Assembly: GCA_938074205.1 (NCBI GenBank)
Contig: CALJES010000005.1
Coordinates: 1-64,000, forward strand
Direction of reading: 5' to 3'
Length of the DNA stretch: 64,000 bases
From: an uncultured bacterium
GTDB lineage: Bacteria > Armatimonadota > UBA5829
The notes under the pieces are model-generated. The model was not told the origin of the DNA, did not search any database, and saw nothing but the letters and a program-made list of their open reading frames with translations. Both the position numbers and the translations under genes were made by a program. Each line of letters opens with the position of its first letter. The stretch's first letter is position 1. Below are positions 17,890-26,139 of this stretch, in pieces.

Positions 17890-17912
17890 ATCTCGACCTC
17901 CTGTCAGCGTAG

Positions 17913-17921
17913 ATTATAGCA
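17913..17921 (-). promoter_or_regulatory. Extended -10 promoter of phosphomannomutase
   Basis: The minus strand reads TGC-TATAAT, a perfect -10 with TGn extension. No strong -35 is seen 16-18 bp upstream, as expected for extended -10 promoters. The predicted start is near 17906, giving a 17-nt leader that contains the GGAGG ribosome-binding site. Confidence 0.6.
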
Positions 17922-17997
17922 CGAAGCGAGAGTTTGCATCTGGCACGGCTAATCCGTAGAAAGGAAAAATGCCCAGCCCAACTGCTAATTGGAATGT

Positions 17998-18026
17998 TTG
18001 GCAAAACTGCTGCGGTTCAGTATAGC
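17998..18026 (+). promoter_or_regulatory. Candidate promoter of AGE-family epimerase gene
   Basis: TTGGCA (17998-18003), a 17-bp spacer and TATAGC (18021-18026) on the plus strand. Both boxes deviate from consensus, and the leader to the GTG at 18136 would be about 100 nt. Nothing else is seen in the divergent gap 17922-18135. Confidence 0.3.
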
Positions 18027-18135
18027 AGAAGATTTCTCGGCGAATTAATTATTACCCACACACTATACATTACATACCTAGTCCTATTGCTCCCCCGACG
18101 AACTCGTGGTAGCATTCTTGCCGGAGGTGGCAAGC

Positions 18136-19293
18136 GTGTACGCAGAGGTTTACAAGAAAGGGCTCCTTGAGGATACTATCCCGTTTTGGACCCGACACAG
18201 CGTCGACTGGGAGCACGGCGGATTTCTGACTTTCCTGGATCGAGATGGCTCTGTCTACGGTGGTGACAAGCCCGTCTGGCTACAGGGGAGGATAACTTGG
18301 GTCTTTGCAAGGCTTTATAACGAAGTCGAGAAACGGCAGGACTGGCTCCAGCTTGCGCGACACGGAGCAGATTTCCTCGAAAAGCACTGCTTCGATACGG
18401 ATGGCCGCATGTTCTTCTTGACCACCCGCGACGGAACACCGCTGCGCAAGAGGCGATACGTGTTCTCCGAGGTCTTCGCGGTTATGGGTTTCGCAGAACT
18501 TGCAAGGGCAACCGGTGAAGACCGATATCGAGCAAAAGCGGCCGAAACGTTCGACACGTTGATGCGTTACCACACTACGCCTGGCCTCCTCGAGCCCAAG
18601 GAAATACCGGGCGCCCGCCCATCAAAAAGTCACGCAATGCCGATGATACTGATTCCCACCTGCCAAATCGCTCGGACGGTAGACAACCGGCCGGTATACA
18701 ACGAAACCATTGATCGCTCCCTGTTCGAGATCTTCAACCACTTCTGCAAACCCCAACTGCGCGCGCTACTGGAAAGGGTAGGTCCTAATGGAGAGATTAT
18801 CCCCGACTGCCCTGAAGGACGCCTGATATTGCCAGGGCACGCCATCGAATCCGCATGGTTCATTATGCAGGAAGCTCAAATCCGCGGAGACCATCAGCTA
18901 GCGCTAAACGCAATCCCCATACTCGAGTGGTCGCTTGAGCGCGGCTGGGATTCGGAATACGGCGGACTGCTGTACTACACGGATCTAGAAGGCAAGCCCT
19001 GCGTGCAATATGAGTGGGACATGAAGCTGTGGTGGCCTCATACAGAGGCACTGGTTGCCACCCTCATGGCATACACCATAACTCGCGACGAGAAATGGCT
19101 GCGTTGGCACAACAGAGTTCACAAATATACCTACTCCCACTTCCCAGATCCCAACTACGGCGAGTGGTTCGGTTATCTACACCGCGACGGCACTGTGTCT
19201 CACCGCCTGAAGGGCAATCTGTGGAAAGGCCCGTACCACCTAGCCCGCATGCAGCTTATGTGTTGGAAGATGGCGGAGAAACTAGGTTTGTAG
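18136..19293 (+). CDS. N-acylglucosamine 2-epimerase (AGE)-family protein
   Basis: 385 residues, the usual length for the AGE/cellobiose 2-epimerase family, whose (alpha/alpha)6 barrel epimerises or isomerises sugars at C2. Typical pieces are VDWEHGGFLTFLDRDGS, WLQGRITWVFARLYNE, KSHAMPMILIPT, LPGHAIESAWF and KLWWPHTEALVA, which carry the catalytic histidines. The GTG at 18136 is chosen because GGAGG lies eight bases before it; an earlier GTG at 18106 has no ribosome-binding site. It could act on free mannose, GlcNAc or cellobiose. It is divergent from the phosphomannomutase gene, and a shared mannose route is possible but unproved. Confidence 0.85.
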   Translation: MYAEVYKKGLLEDTIPFWTRHSVDWEHGGFLTFLDRDGSVYGGDKPVWLQGRITWVFARLYNEVEKRQDWLQLARHGADFLEKHCFDTDGRMFFLTTRDGTPLRKRRYVFSEVFAVMGFAELARATGEDRYRAKAAETFDTLMRYHTTPGLLEPKEIPGARPSKSHAMPMILIPTCQIARTVDNRPVYNETIDRSLFEIFNHFCKPQLRALLERVGPNGEIIPDCPEGRLILPGHAIESAWFIMQEAQIRGDHQLALNAIPILEWSLERGWDSEYGGLLYYTDLEGKPCVQYEWDMKLWWPHTEALVATLMAYTITRDEKWLRWHNRVHKYTYSHFPDPNYGEWFGYLHRDGTVSHRLKGNLWKGPYHLARMQLMCWKMAEKLGL

Positions 19294-19305
19294 ACAACCC
19301 CCACG

Positions 19306-22300
19306 TCAGCCTTCGCTGCCGGAACCGGAGGTGAACACTTCGCTAGATACCGGCGCCAACTCAGGTTCTTTTTCCCTCGCTCTTGCTGGAGGGTAGAACC
19401 GACGCGCGATGCCCTGCCAGAGGTCATCGATAATCGTGTACATAACCGGTATAACGATCAAAGTCAGCAGTGTTGAAAGTGCCAATCCGCCGATAACCGC
19501 AATTGCCATCGGCGAACGCAGTTCGGCTCCTCGAGACAATGCGAGAGCTGTAGGAAGCATGCCCCCTATCATTGCCAATGTCGTCATGAGAATCGGTCTC
19601 AACCTAGTGGGGCCGGCTTCAAGTATCGCCTCATCGCGGCTTTTGCCCCGGGATCTCAGGGTATTAGTATAGTCAACCAAGAGAATTGCGTTCTTTGCAA
19701 CAAGACCCATAAGCATAATAATCCCGATCATCGCCACAATGGAGAAGGATTTGCCTGTCAGAAGCAGCGCCAGTAGAGCGCCGACCATCGCCTGTGGCAA
19801 GCTGAACATGATCACAAAAGGCGTCAGGAACGATTCAAAGAGGGCGCCCATCAAAATATACACCAGCGCTATCGCCAAGAACAGGGCCGAGAACATATAG
19901 CCGAAGCTCTCATACATTATCTGCTCGAAGCCGCCGGTGCCAATCGAGGTGCCGGGAACGTGTTCAATCTTCTGCAGCGCGCTGTCGACCTGCCTACTGA
20001 CATTGCCCATTTGCGCACCGGATGCGATGTTAGCAGTTACATACACCACACGCTGACGGTTCTTTCGGTCGATCTTAGTCGGGGCAAGACCGTATTTGAC
20101 CTCCGCAACGTCCTTCAAGTAAACGGGCGCACCATCCACTGAGCCCACTATAACGTTTTCTATATCGGACGACTTATCACGATAAGGACGCGCAAATTGC
20201 ACTCGGATAGGATACTCCGTGCCTTCTTCGCGCAGCTTCGCGCTATCGTCCCCGTCTATTGCAGTGCGAACCGCTGATGCAATCTGAGCAACTGTTAGAT
20301 TGAATTGCGCCGCCCGCAGCTTATCCACGATTATCTTACGCTCCGGTTTGCTTTCCTTGTATGAAATTTCAACGTCAACGGCACCCGGCAGACGGCGCAT
20401 CACAGCGGCTACTCTGTTCGCCTCCTCAATGATGTCGCTCATTTTCTGACCCTGCACCTCTTTTTGAATACCTTGGCGGGCACCGCCGCCCATTCCGCCA
20501 GATACCGAGGTGCTTATGAGCGCAGCTCCGGGGATCGAAGCCATCTGAGCAGCCACCCAGTCCGCTATCTCTTGTATGCTGCGCTTGCGCAGGGATTTGT
20601 CGACGCACTGCGCTTCGATGGAAGCATATTCGGAACCAGTGTCGCCGCCGAAAATCGAAGTGCCCGACGCGCCAACAACGCTAGAATAGAAGCCCCCCTT
20701 AAGTTCCGGCACCCGATCCAACACCCGCTCAATCTTTCTGACAACCTCATCCGTTGCCTTAAGCGACGTCCCAGGCGGCGTGCGAACAGATATCTGGAAC
20801 ACTCCTCGGTCTACATCAGGGAACATGCTGAAGCCGAACGGCAAATACACCGTTAACGCAACGATTGCTGTCACGATTCCAAAACCGAGCGCTATTCCCT
20901 TGCTCTTCGCATCGATCCTCATTGCCGCGACGCTAAGCGCCAGAGCCAACAGCGCAATCACTACGCGAGGCATCATCATCTTGGCAGCAGCCGGACCTGC
21001 CCCCGCACTCGGCAGCGGCATTGTCATAGCCACAACGACCAAAAGCGACACAAACCCGATAACAACCGTAAGGAACCGATTATGCAAAGCCCACTGCAGA
21101 ACACCGCGGTAATGCCTGTCCAGACTAGTGAGAAAGCCTGCCACTACCCCAAAGACGCGACCAAAAAATCCATCCACCCTGTCCCTCAGTGTTGCCGTTC
21201 CGTTCGCCAGCCTTTCCCTCAACGCTTCGCGATCGCGCTCCTCTTCATCGGCGCTTTTCATCCACCTAGAAGCAAGCATCGGGGTAAGTGTAAAGGACAT
21301 CAAAAGCGAAAACGCCGTGGCAGTGGCAACTGTTATACCAAACTGACGGAAGAACTGCCCGACGATTCCGCCCATAAACGCAATCGGCACGAAAACAACT
21401 ATATCAACAAACGTGATGGTAATCGCCGCAAGGCCGATTTCAGAACGTCCATCCAGGGCAGCTTGCCTGGGGTGCTTGCGCATTCTGAGGTGGCGCTCGA
21501 TGTTTTCGAGAACCACAATCGAGTCATCAACAAGGATCCCCACCACCAGCGAAAGCGCTAATAAGGTCATGTTGTTAAGGGTGAAACCCAAAGCGTTTAT
21601 CGGGATGTAGGTGGCCATGATCGAGGTCGGAATAGCTATGGCAACTATGAAAGTCGCCCTCACAGTGTGCAGGAACAAAAACACAATTGCAACAACCAGC
21701 AGGATGCCTTCGGTAAGGCTCTTGTTAACGTCGTGCAGGGAGTCTTGAACGAACTGGGAGTCATCGCGCGCGATAACCAGTTTGACCCCTTGCGGTAGTA
21801 AGTCTTTTAGCGCGCGCAGTTCTCTTTTTATTCCTTTGGCGACCTCAACTGTATTAGCGCCGGTCTGTTTTTGAACGCTGATGGTAACGCTGGGTTTGCC
21901 GTTCAGTCTGCTTATCTGCTTCGGTTCAGCGACCGTATCTCTTACTGTTGCAATGTCTCCGAGGCGAACGGTCGTCCCCGGCGCACCACCCTTGCCCGGT
22001 ATATAAAGGCGCAGATTGGCGATCTCCTCAGCAGTCTGAAACTCGCCAACAGTCCTGACCGAGTAATCCCTTGCTCCCTCCTTTATGGACCCGGCAGGGA
22101 TGTTCAAGTTGGCAGCCCTGATCGCCTGAACCACCGCCGTTATGGGTATACCGTATGCCTGAAGGCGATCCTTATCCACCGCAACGTTGATCTCGCGCTG
22201 TTCGCCGCCGATAACGTTTACCGCCGCTACACCGCGAACCTTCGCAAGGCGGTCAGTTATGACATCGTCGGCAAGGATGCGCATTTCCCTAGGGGAAATC

Positions 22301-22737
22301 GAACCGTACATGCCGATCAGCATAATCGGCTGGGAGCCGATATCGAGTTTGAGTACCCGCGGGTCCTCGGCGTCTTCAGGAAGTTCACCCTGCACCGAAC
22401 CCACCTTATCGCGCACGTCTGCTGCGGCAGCGTCGGGGTCTGTCCCAAGCTCGAACTCGATCAATACGGTAGACAGACCCTCCTGTGAGGAAGAGGTAAC
22501 ATTGCGAACCCCTCCGATAGACATGACCGCCTTCTCGATAGGCTCGGTAACGGTGGTTTCGATTTCGTTTGGCCCTGCTCCGGGATAGACTGTTACGACC
22601 GTCACGTAGGGCATCTCGATGTTCGGGATCAATTCAGCCGGCATCTTCGACCGCGATTGCCACCCAAGCACCACCAATGCCAGCACAAACATAACTATGA
22701 ATATCGGTCGGCGTATAGATACGTCGGTGAGCCACAT
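19306..22737 (-). CDS. RND efflux pump inner-membrane subunit (AcrB/HAE1-like) with inserted helices
   Basis: 1143 residues, longer than AcrB (about 1050). It has the N-terminal helix SIRRPIFIVMFVLALVVLG, the porter domain opening (VTVYPGAGPNEIETTVTEPIE) and the proton-relay pair in TM4 (GILVDDSIVVLENIERH, Asp 404 and 405). After TM7 (about 554-572) an insert of roughly 60 residues carries two more hydrophobic stretches (about 589-606 and 614-631) before the porter repeat resumes at FSMFPDVDRG. The C-terminal helices (IGIIMLMGLVAKNAILLVDY) are normal. It is the last gene of an operon with AbrB-like, TolC and adaptor genes. Export of small hydrophobic compounds is expected; substrate unknown. 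Confidence 0.93.
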   Translation of the reverse strand: MWLTDVSIRRPIFIVMFVLALVVLGWQSRSKMPAELIPNIEMPYVTVVTVYPGAGPNEIETTVTEPIEKAVMSIGGVRNVTSSSQEGLSTVLIEFELGTDPDAAAADVRDKVGSVQGELPEDAEDPRVLKLDIGSQPIMLIGMYGSISPREMRILADDVITDRLAKVRGVAAVNVIGGEQREINVAVDKDRLQAYGIPITAVVQAIRAANLNIPAGSIKEGARDYSVRTVGEFQTAEEIANLRLYIPGKGGAPGTTVRLGDIATVRDTVAEPKQISRLNGKPSVTISVQKQTGANTVEVAKGIKRELRALKDLLPQGVKLVIARDDSQFVQDSLHDVNKSLTEGILLVVAIVFLFLHTVRATFIVAIAIPTSIMATYIPINALGFTLNNMTLLALSLVVGILVDDSIVVLENIERHLRMRKHPRQAALDGRSEIGLAAITITFVDIVVFVPIAFMGGIVGQFFRQFGITVATATAFSLLMSFTLTPMLASRWMKSADEEERDREALRERLANGTATLRDRVDGFFGRVFGVVAGFLTSLDRHYRGVLQWALHNRFLTVVIGFVSLLVVVAMTMPLPSAGAGPAAAKMMMPRVVIALLALALSVAAMRIDAKSKGIALGFGIVTAIVALTVYLPFGFSMFPDVDRGVFQISVRTPPGTSLKATDEVVRKIERVLDRVPELKGGFYSSVVGASGTSIFGGDTGSEYASIEAQCVDKSLRKRSIQEIADWVAAQMASIPGAALISTSVSGGMGGGARQGIQKEVQGQKMSDIIEEANRVAAVMRRLPGAVDVEISYKESKPERKIIVDKLRAAQFNLTVAQIASAVRTAIDGDDSAKLREEGTEYPIRVQFARPYRDKSSDIENVIVGSVDGAPVYLKDVAEVKYGLAPTKIDRKNRQRVVYVTANIASGAQMGNVSRQVDSALQKIEHVPGTSIGTGGFEQIMYESFGYMFSALFLAIALVYILMGALFESFLTPFVIMFSLPQAMVGALLALLLTGKSFSIVAMIGIIMLMGLVAKNAILLVDYTNTLRSRGKSRDEAILEAGPTRLRPILMTTLAMIGGMLPTALALSRGAELRSPMAIAVIGGLALSTLLTLIVIPVMYTIIDDLWQGIARRFYPPARAREKEPELAPVSSEVFTSGSGSEG

Positions 22738-22795
22738 AGTGCTTACTCCGAATCAATGATTCGATTTGATCTTGAATTGTTGCTCATTTTCAGAG

Positions 22796-24289
22796 CTACT
22801 TTACTATAAGCGACTTCGCAGAAGCTGCGGAACGATGATTGATTACTTTCACCAAGGAGCCGTCCTGCAGGTTCTGGCGTCCTCGCGTTACTACAATATC
22901 GCCCGGCTTCAGCCCAGAGCCTTCAGCTACCTCCACGAATTCGCGATTTTCCCTGACGACAACCACATCCACACGCCGAACAGTATTGTCCGGCTTGAGC
23001 ACAAACACCATTTTGCCGCCGCGCCGATCCTCTATTGCATCCTTTGGAACTAGTGTAACGTTGCGGTCGACTCCAATTACTATGCTGCCCCGGGCGAACA
23101 TCCCAGGCTTGATGAGCTGGTTCGTTTTATCTATCCTAATCCGCACCGGGAAGTTTCGACTTTGCGGCGAGGCAGCGGGGAATATCTCGTCCACGGTACC
23201 TTTGAAAACGCTGCCCGGCAGCGCGTCGACTCGCACCTCTACAGGCTGCCCCTTTCGAATGCCGGCAAGCTCCATCTCCGAAATGCTGCCCTTAAAATAG
23301 ACAGAAGCCAGATTGACGACCTCCGCAATCGGCTGGCCAGCGCCTACCACCTGTCCCGGATCTGCCAACCGCGATGAAAGCTCGCCGTCTATTGGTGACT
23401 TAATATACGTGTAACTAAGCTGCTGCTTGGCAAGTGCAACCGCCGCCTCTGCCTGCCGCACAGCGGCTTTGGCCTGCCTTACGTCTTCCTCACGAACCAG
23501 GTTCTGAGCTGCGTTCGCCTTAGCGGCTCGGAGCTGCTCGCGCGCTGTAGCCACTTGGGCTTCTGCTTGCCTGATGTCTTCCTTCCTGCCCCCTTCTTGA
23601 ACTAGCGAAAGCTGCTCGCGAGCCGACTTGTATTGGGCTTGGGCAACGAGATACTGTGCCTTGGCGACATCGTAAGCCGACTGAGGAATCGCACCCTCCT
23701 TGAGCAGCTTCTCGTGGCGTTCGAAGTTGGCTTTGGCATTATCGAGATTTGCCTCAGCTTGCGCGACATTGTTCATCGCCACGAGCTCTTCCTGCGACCT
23801 AGCAGGCTTTTTCACAACGGCAAGTCTCGCCTCAGCAGCATCCAGAGCGGCTTTCGCCTGCTCTATGGCCGCATCAGTTTGGATTTTGGTTACCTTTGCG
23901 TTCGTGATAGCTTGGGAAAGCCTGGTGCGAGCCGCATCGAGCGCAGCTTCTGCCTGTCTCAGGTTCGCGAGGGCGTCCTGCTGATCAAGTACGGCAACCA
24001 CCATCCCCGCATGTACGCGGTCGCCTTCGCGCACATATACCTGAGCTATTCTTCCCGGGATCTTCGCCGAAAGGACGGCTTTCGTAAGAGCGTTGATATC
24101 CCCGGTGACTTCAACCACCTTCTCCATGTCGCCGAGGATAACGCGGGCAGTTTCAACGGGTACCCCTTGCTTCTTCCATACCTGCTGAGTGGTTGGCGGT
24201 GGAGCCTTCGGCCTCCTGATAACACTCGCACCCCAAAGTCCCCCTAGTACCAGCACAACCAGCAAGATAACTAAAATCTTCTGTCTCAA
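22796..24289 (-). CDS. RND efflux periplasmic adaptor (HlyD/AcrA family)
   Basis: 497 residues. An N-terminal anchor (ILVILLVVLVLGGLWGASVI) is followed by the first half of a lipoyl domain (AKIPGRIAQVYVREGD), then a very long Ala/Gln-rich coiled-coil hairpin from about 115 to 300, the second lipoyl half (YTYIKSPIDGELSSR), a beta-barrel domain and a C-terminal membrane-proximal domain (GLKPGDIVVTRGRQNLQDG). The hairpin is longer than in AcrA, which fits direct docking to a TolC-like tunnel. The start is TTG, with GGAGGT seven to eight bases upstream. It lies 58 nt before the RND gene. Confidence 0.93.
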   Translation of the reverse strand: MRQKILVILLVVLVLGGLWGASVIRRPKAPPPTTQQVWKKQGVPVETARVILGDMEKVVEVTGDINALTKAVLSAKIPGRIAQVYVREGDRVHAGMVVAVLDQQDALANLRQAEAALDAARTRLSQAITNAKVTKIQTDAAIEQAKAALDAAEARLAVVKKPARSQEELVAMNNVAQAEANLDNAKANFERHEKLLKEGAIPQSAYDVAKAQYLVAQAQYKSAREQLSLVQEGGRKEDIRQAEAQVATAREQLRAAKANAAQNLVREEDVRQAKAAVRQAEAAVALAKQQLSYTYIKSPIDGELSSRLADPGQVVGAGQPIAEVVNLASVYFKGSISEMELAGIRKGQPVEVRVDALPGSVFKGTVDEIFPAASPQSRNFPVRIRIDKTNQLIKPGMFARGSIVIGVDRNVTLVPKDAIEDRRGGKMVFVLKPDNTVRRVDVVVVRENREFVEVAEGSGLKPGDIVVTRGRQNLQDGSLVKVINHRSAASAKSLIVK

Positions 24290-24351
24290 CGCCAGACCTC
24301 CTCGAGGAGATGTCAGTTCATCTTCTTTTGATCAACTAATCGGCAGCCCAC

Positions 24352-25695
24352 TCATTCGAGCAGCCGCAACTTAGCAAGCTCAGGCTGGTTTGCCGTAGCC
24401 TTTTCAAACGCGGCTAGCGCTGCGGCATAGTCATATCTAGCGTTTACGTGCTCCGTACGCGCCTGCGTTAATGCCAGCTCTGCATCGCTTAACTCCACCA
24501 TTGTGGACACTCCGGCATTATATCTGACGTTTGCCAAACGCAGCGCTTCCTCCGCCAGTTTCACGTTCTGTTCCGCAGTAGCCATTCTCTTCAAGGCGTC
24601 CTTCAAAGCGAGAGTCGCATTTTTTACATCCAGCGCTACCGCGAGTTTTATGTTTTGAAGCGTCTGCGCGGATTTCTCGACATCAGCATTCGCTTGGTCA
24701 ACCTTGGCTTTCGTAACTCCGCCATCCCAAATAGGCATCGACAAATGCAACAGCGCAACCCAGGATTCATTCGACGTGCTAAAGCCGGAAACGCGGAAAT
24801 CGTAGTTGTAGTTCGCGGTCGCTGCGAGCGTAGGAAGAATACCCGTGCGCTGGAGCTTGACGTTCTTCCGGGCAAGTTCGAAAGCCGTCTCACCGGTTTT
24901 TATTTCAGGGCGCCTCGAATACGCTTCCTGAAGCGCCCAATCAAACTCCGGCTCTGGTTTCGATGTGTCCACAGTCACGTCTATCGGCGCCACTTTAGTC
25001 TGGGAGTTGACGTCGATCCCGAGCACTTTATTTAGCGAAGCCCGCGCCATTGCCACCCTCGACTGCGCCCGGATTAACTGTTGATTGAGATTCGCCACGT
25101 CAACCTCGGCTCGCATCACATCAAACTTCGGCGCCGTGCCAGCGGCGTAACGCGCATTGGCATCTTTCAGTCGGGTTTTTGCGACTTCCACCGCCGCGAG
25201 GGCTACCTCTTCTTGTGCCTGCGCACGCAAGAGCTCGTAGTACGCACTTTTCACATCGTATATGAGTTTTTGAGAGGTAGTAAGCACAGATAAGTAATCC
25301 ACTTGGAACTGGTACTTGGCTATGTCCGAAAGGTAGCTGAGTTTCTTTGAAACGTCAATTGGCAAAAGGAAGTTCAATACCGCAGTTGTATCGTGCTCCC
25401 GAACTATGTCTACTCGAGGCCCTCCCGGAACCTCAAAGCTCACCTGGGGCCCCTGGCGAAGATGTTTTATCTCAGCACTGAACTTGGGGTTGAAATTTGC
25501 ACGTGCTTCTTTCAGACCGCCCCTTGACTTGCCGAGCTGGGCAACGGCCGACTGCAGCTCAGGATTCCGTTCGAATGCTATTTCCAATGCTCGATCGAGA
25601 GTAAGCGTCTGCTCTGTAACCGGCGGCACATCTTCAGCGCAAACACAAGCAGCGCACCAAGCTATCGCTATAAAAAGGATCCCAAGGAACCTCAA
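24352..25695 (-). CDS. TolC-family outer-membrane efflux protein
   Basis: 447 residues. A clean signal peptide (RFLGILFIAIAWCAACVCA) is followed by two homologous TolC repeats; ALEIAFERNPELQSAVAQLG opens the first and ALQEAYSRRPEIKTGETAFE the second. ANVRYNAGVSTMVELSDAEL near the end is typical of outer-membrane efflux proteins. The TTG at 25695 is chosen: GGAGGTGGCAAA precedes it and it yields the natural signal peptide, whereas the upstream ATG at 25716 overlaps this site. It completes a tripartite pump with the two downstream genes, and shows that the cell has an outer membrane. Confidence 0.93.
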   Translation of the reverse strand: MRFLGILFIAIAWCAACVCAEDVPPVTEQTLTLDRALEIAFERNPELQSAVAQLGKSRGGLKEARANFNPKFSAEIKHLRQGPQVSFEVPGGPRVDIVREHDTTAVLNFLLPIDVSKKLSYLSDIAKYQFQVDYLSVLTTSQKLIYDVKSAYYELLRAQAQEEVALAAVEVAKTRLKDANARYAAGTAPKFDVMRAEVDVANLNQQLIRAQSRVAMARASLNKVLGIDVNSQTKVAPIDVTVDTSKPEPEFDWALQEAYSRRPEIKTGETAFELARKNVKLQRTGILPTLAATANYNYDFRVSGFSTSNESWVALLHLSMPIWDGGVTKAKVDQANADVEKSAQTLQNIKLAVALDVKNATLALKDALKRMATAEQNVKLAEEALRLANVRYNAGVSTMVELSDAELALTQARTEHVNARYDYAAALAAFEKATANQPELAKLRLLE

Positions 25696-25748
25696 ATTTG
25701 CCACCTCCGCGGTCATTTTGACCCAGACCTAAGCGCAAGATAGCTAAC

Positions 25749-26015
25749 CTACCGATCCTCCCCGTCAGAGCCGGCCTGGTCACCTGCGCTATCGATCTTT
25801 TTCAGTGTTTCCGAGAGAAGAGTGAAGAAATCGCGCACTTTGTCGATTTTACACAGTACTATTCCCAAACCGGCAGGATGTCCCAACACCAGAAGCTTAT
25901 CTCCCGGGTTTATTCCGAGCCTCTTTCTTGCTTCCGCCGGTATAACGACCTGGCCTCGATCGCCTACAGTTGCAGCCCCGAAGAAGTTGCTTTCAAGCGC
26001 CAATTGCTCATCCAT
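25749..26015 (-). CDS. AbrB/SpoVT-family DNA-binding protein, first gene of efflux operon
   Basis: 88 residues. The N-terminal swapped-hairpin domain reads TVGDRGQVVIPAEARKRLGI-NPGDKLLVLGHP, the AbrB/MazE type, followed by a short helical tail (about 50-88) that may mediate oligomerisation. The ATG at 26015 is preferred because GGGAG lies about nine bases upstream; the TTG at 26066 lies within the predicted transcription start region. It is 53 nt upstream of the TolC gene and downstream of a strong promoter with an inverted repeat, so it probably regulates its own operon. No toxin gene is adjacent, which argues against an antitoxin role. Confidence 0.88.
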   Translation of the reverse strand: MDEQLALESNFFGAATVGDRGQVVIPAEARKRLGINPGDKLLVLGHPAGLGIVLCKIDKVRDFFTLLSETLKKIDSAGDQAGSDGEDR

Positions 26016-26036
26016 GCCCAACATCTCCCTGCAAGC

Positions 26037-26067
26037 TTTGTGTGACACATCATGCAAATCACACAAA
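26037..26067. promoter_or_regulatory. Operator-like inverted repeat (9-13-9)
   Basis: TTTGTGTGA (26037-26045) and TCACACAAA (26059-26067) are perfect 9-bp inverted arms around a 13-bp spacer that itself contains TGTGACACA symmetry at its left end. It lies directly downstream of the -10 box and covers the predicted transcription start, a position from which a bound protein would block transcription. The AbrB-like product of the first gene is the obvious candidate ligand. Confidence 0.6.
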
Positions 26068-26068
26068 T

Positions 26069-26097
26069 ATTATCAGCATGAATGCTCTGAATGTCAA
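26069..26097 (-). promoter_or_regulatory. Sigma70-type promoter of the efflux operon
   Basis: Minus-strand -35 TTGACA (26092-26097, perfect), 17-bp spacer, -10 GATAAT (26069-26074, 5 of 6). The start of transcription would fall near 26062, inside the right arm of the inverted repeat at 26037-26067. Confidence 0.8.
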
Positions 26098-26139
26098 GCC
26101 GATTTGCCACCTGAAAACACAGTTCCCGCGAAGTTACGC

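Noticed and set aside
25749..26015. AbrB-like gene as MazE-type antitoxin
   Set aside because: The next gene downstream is TolC, and no small toxin frame is present between them.
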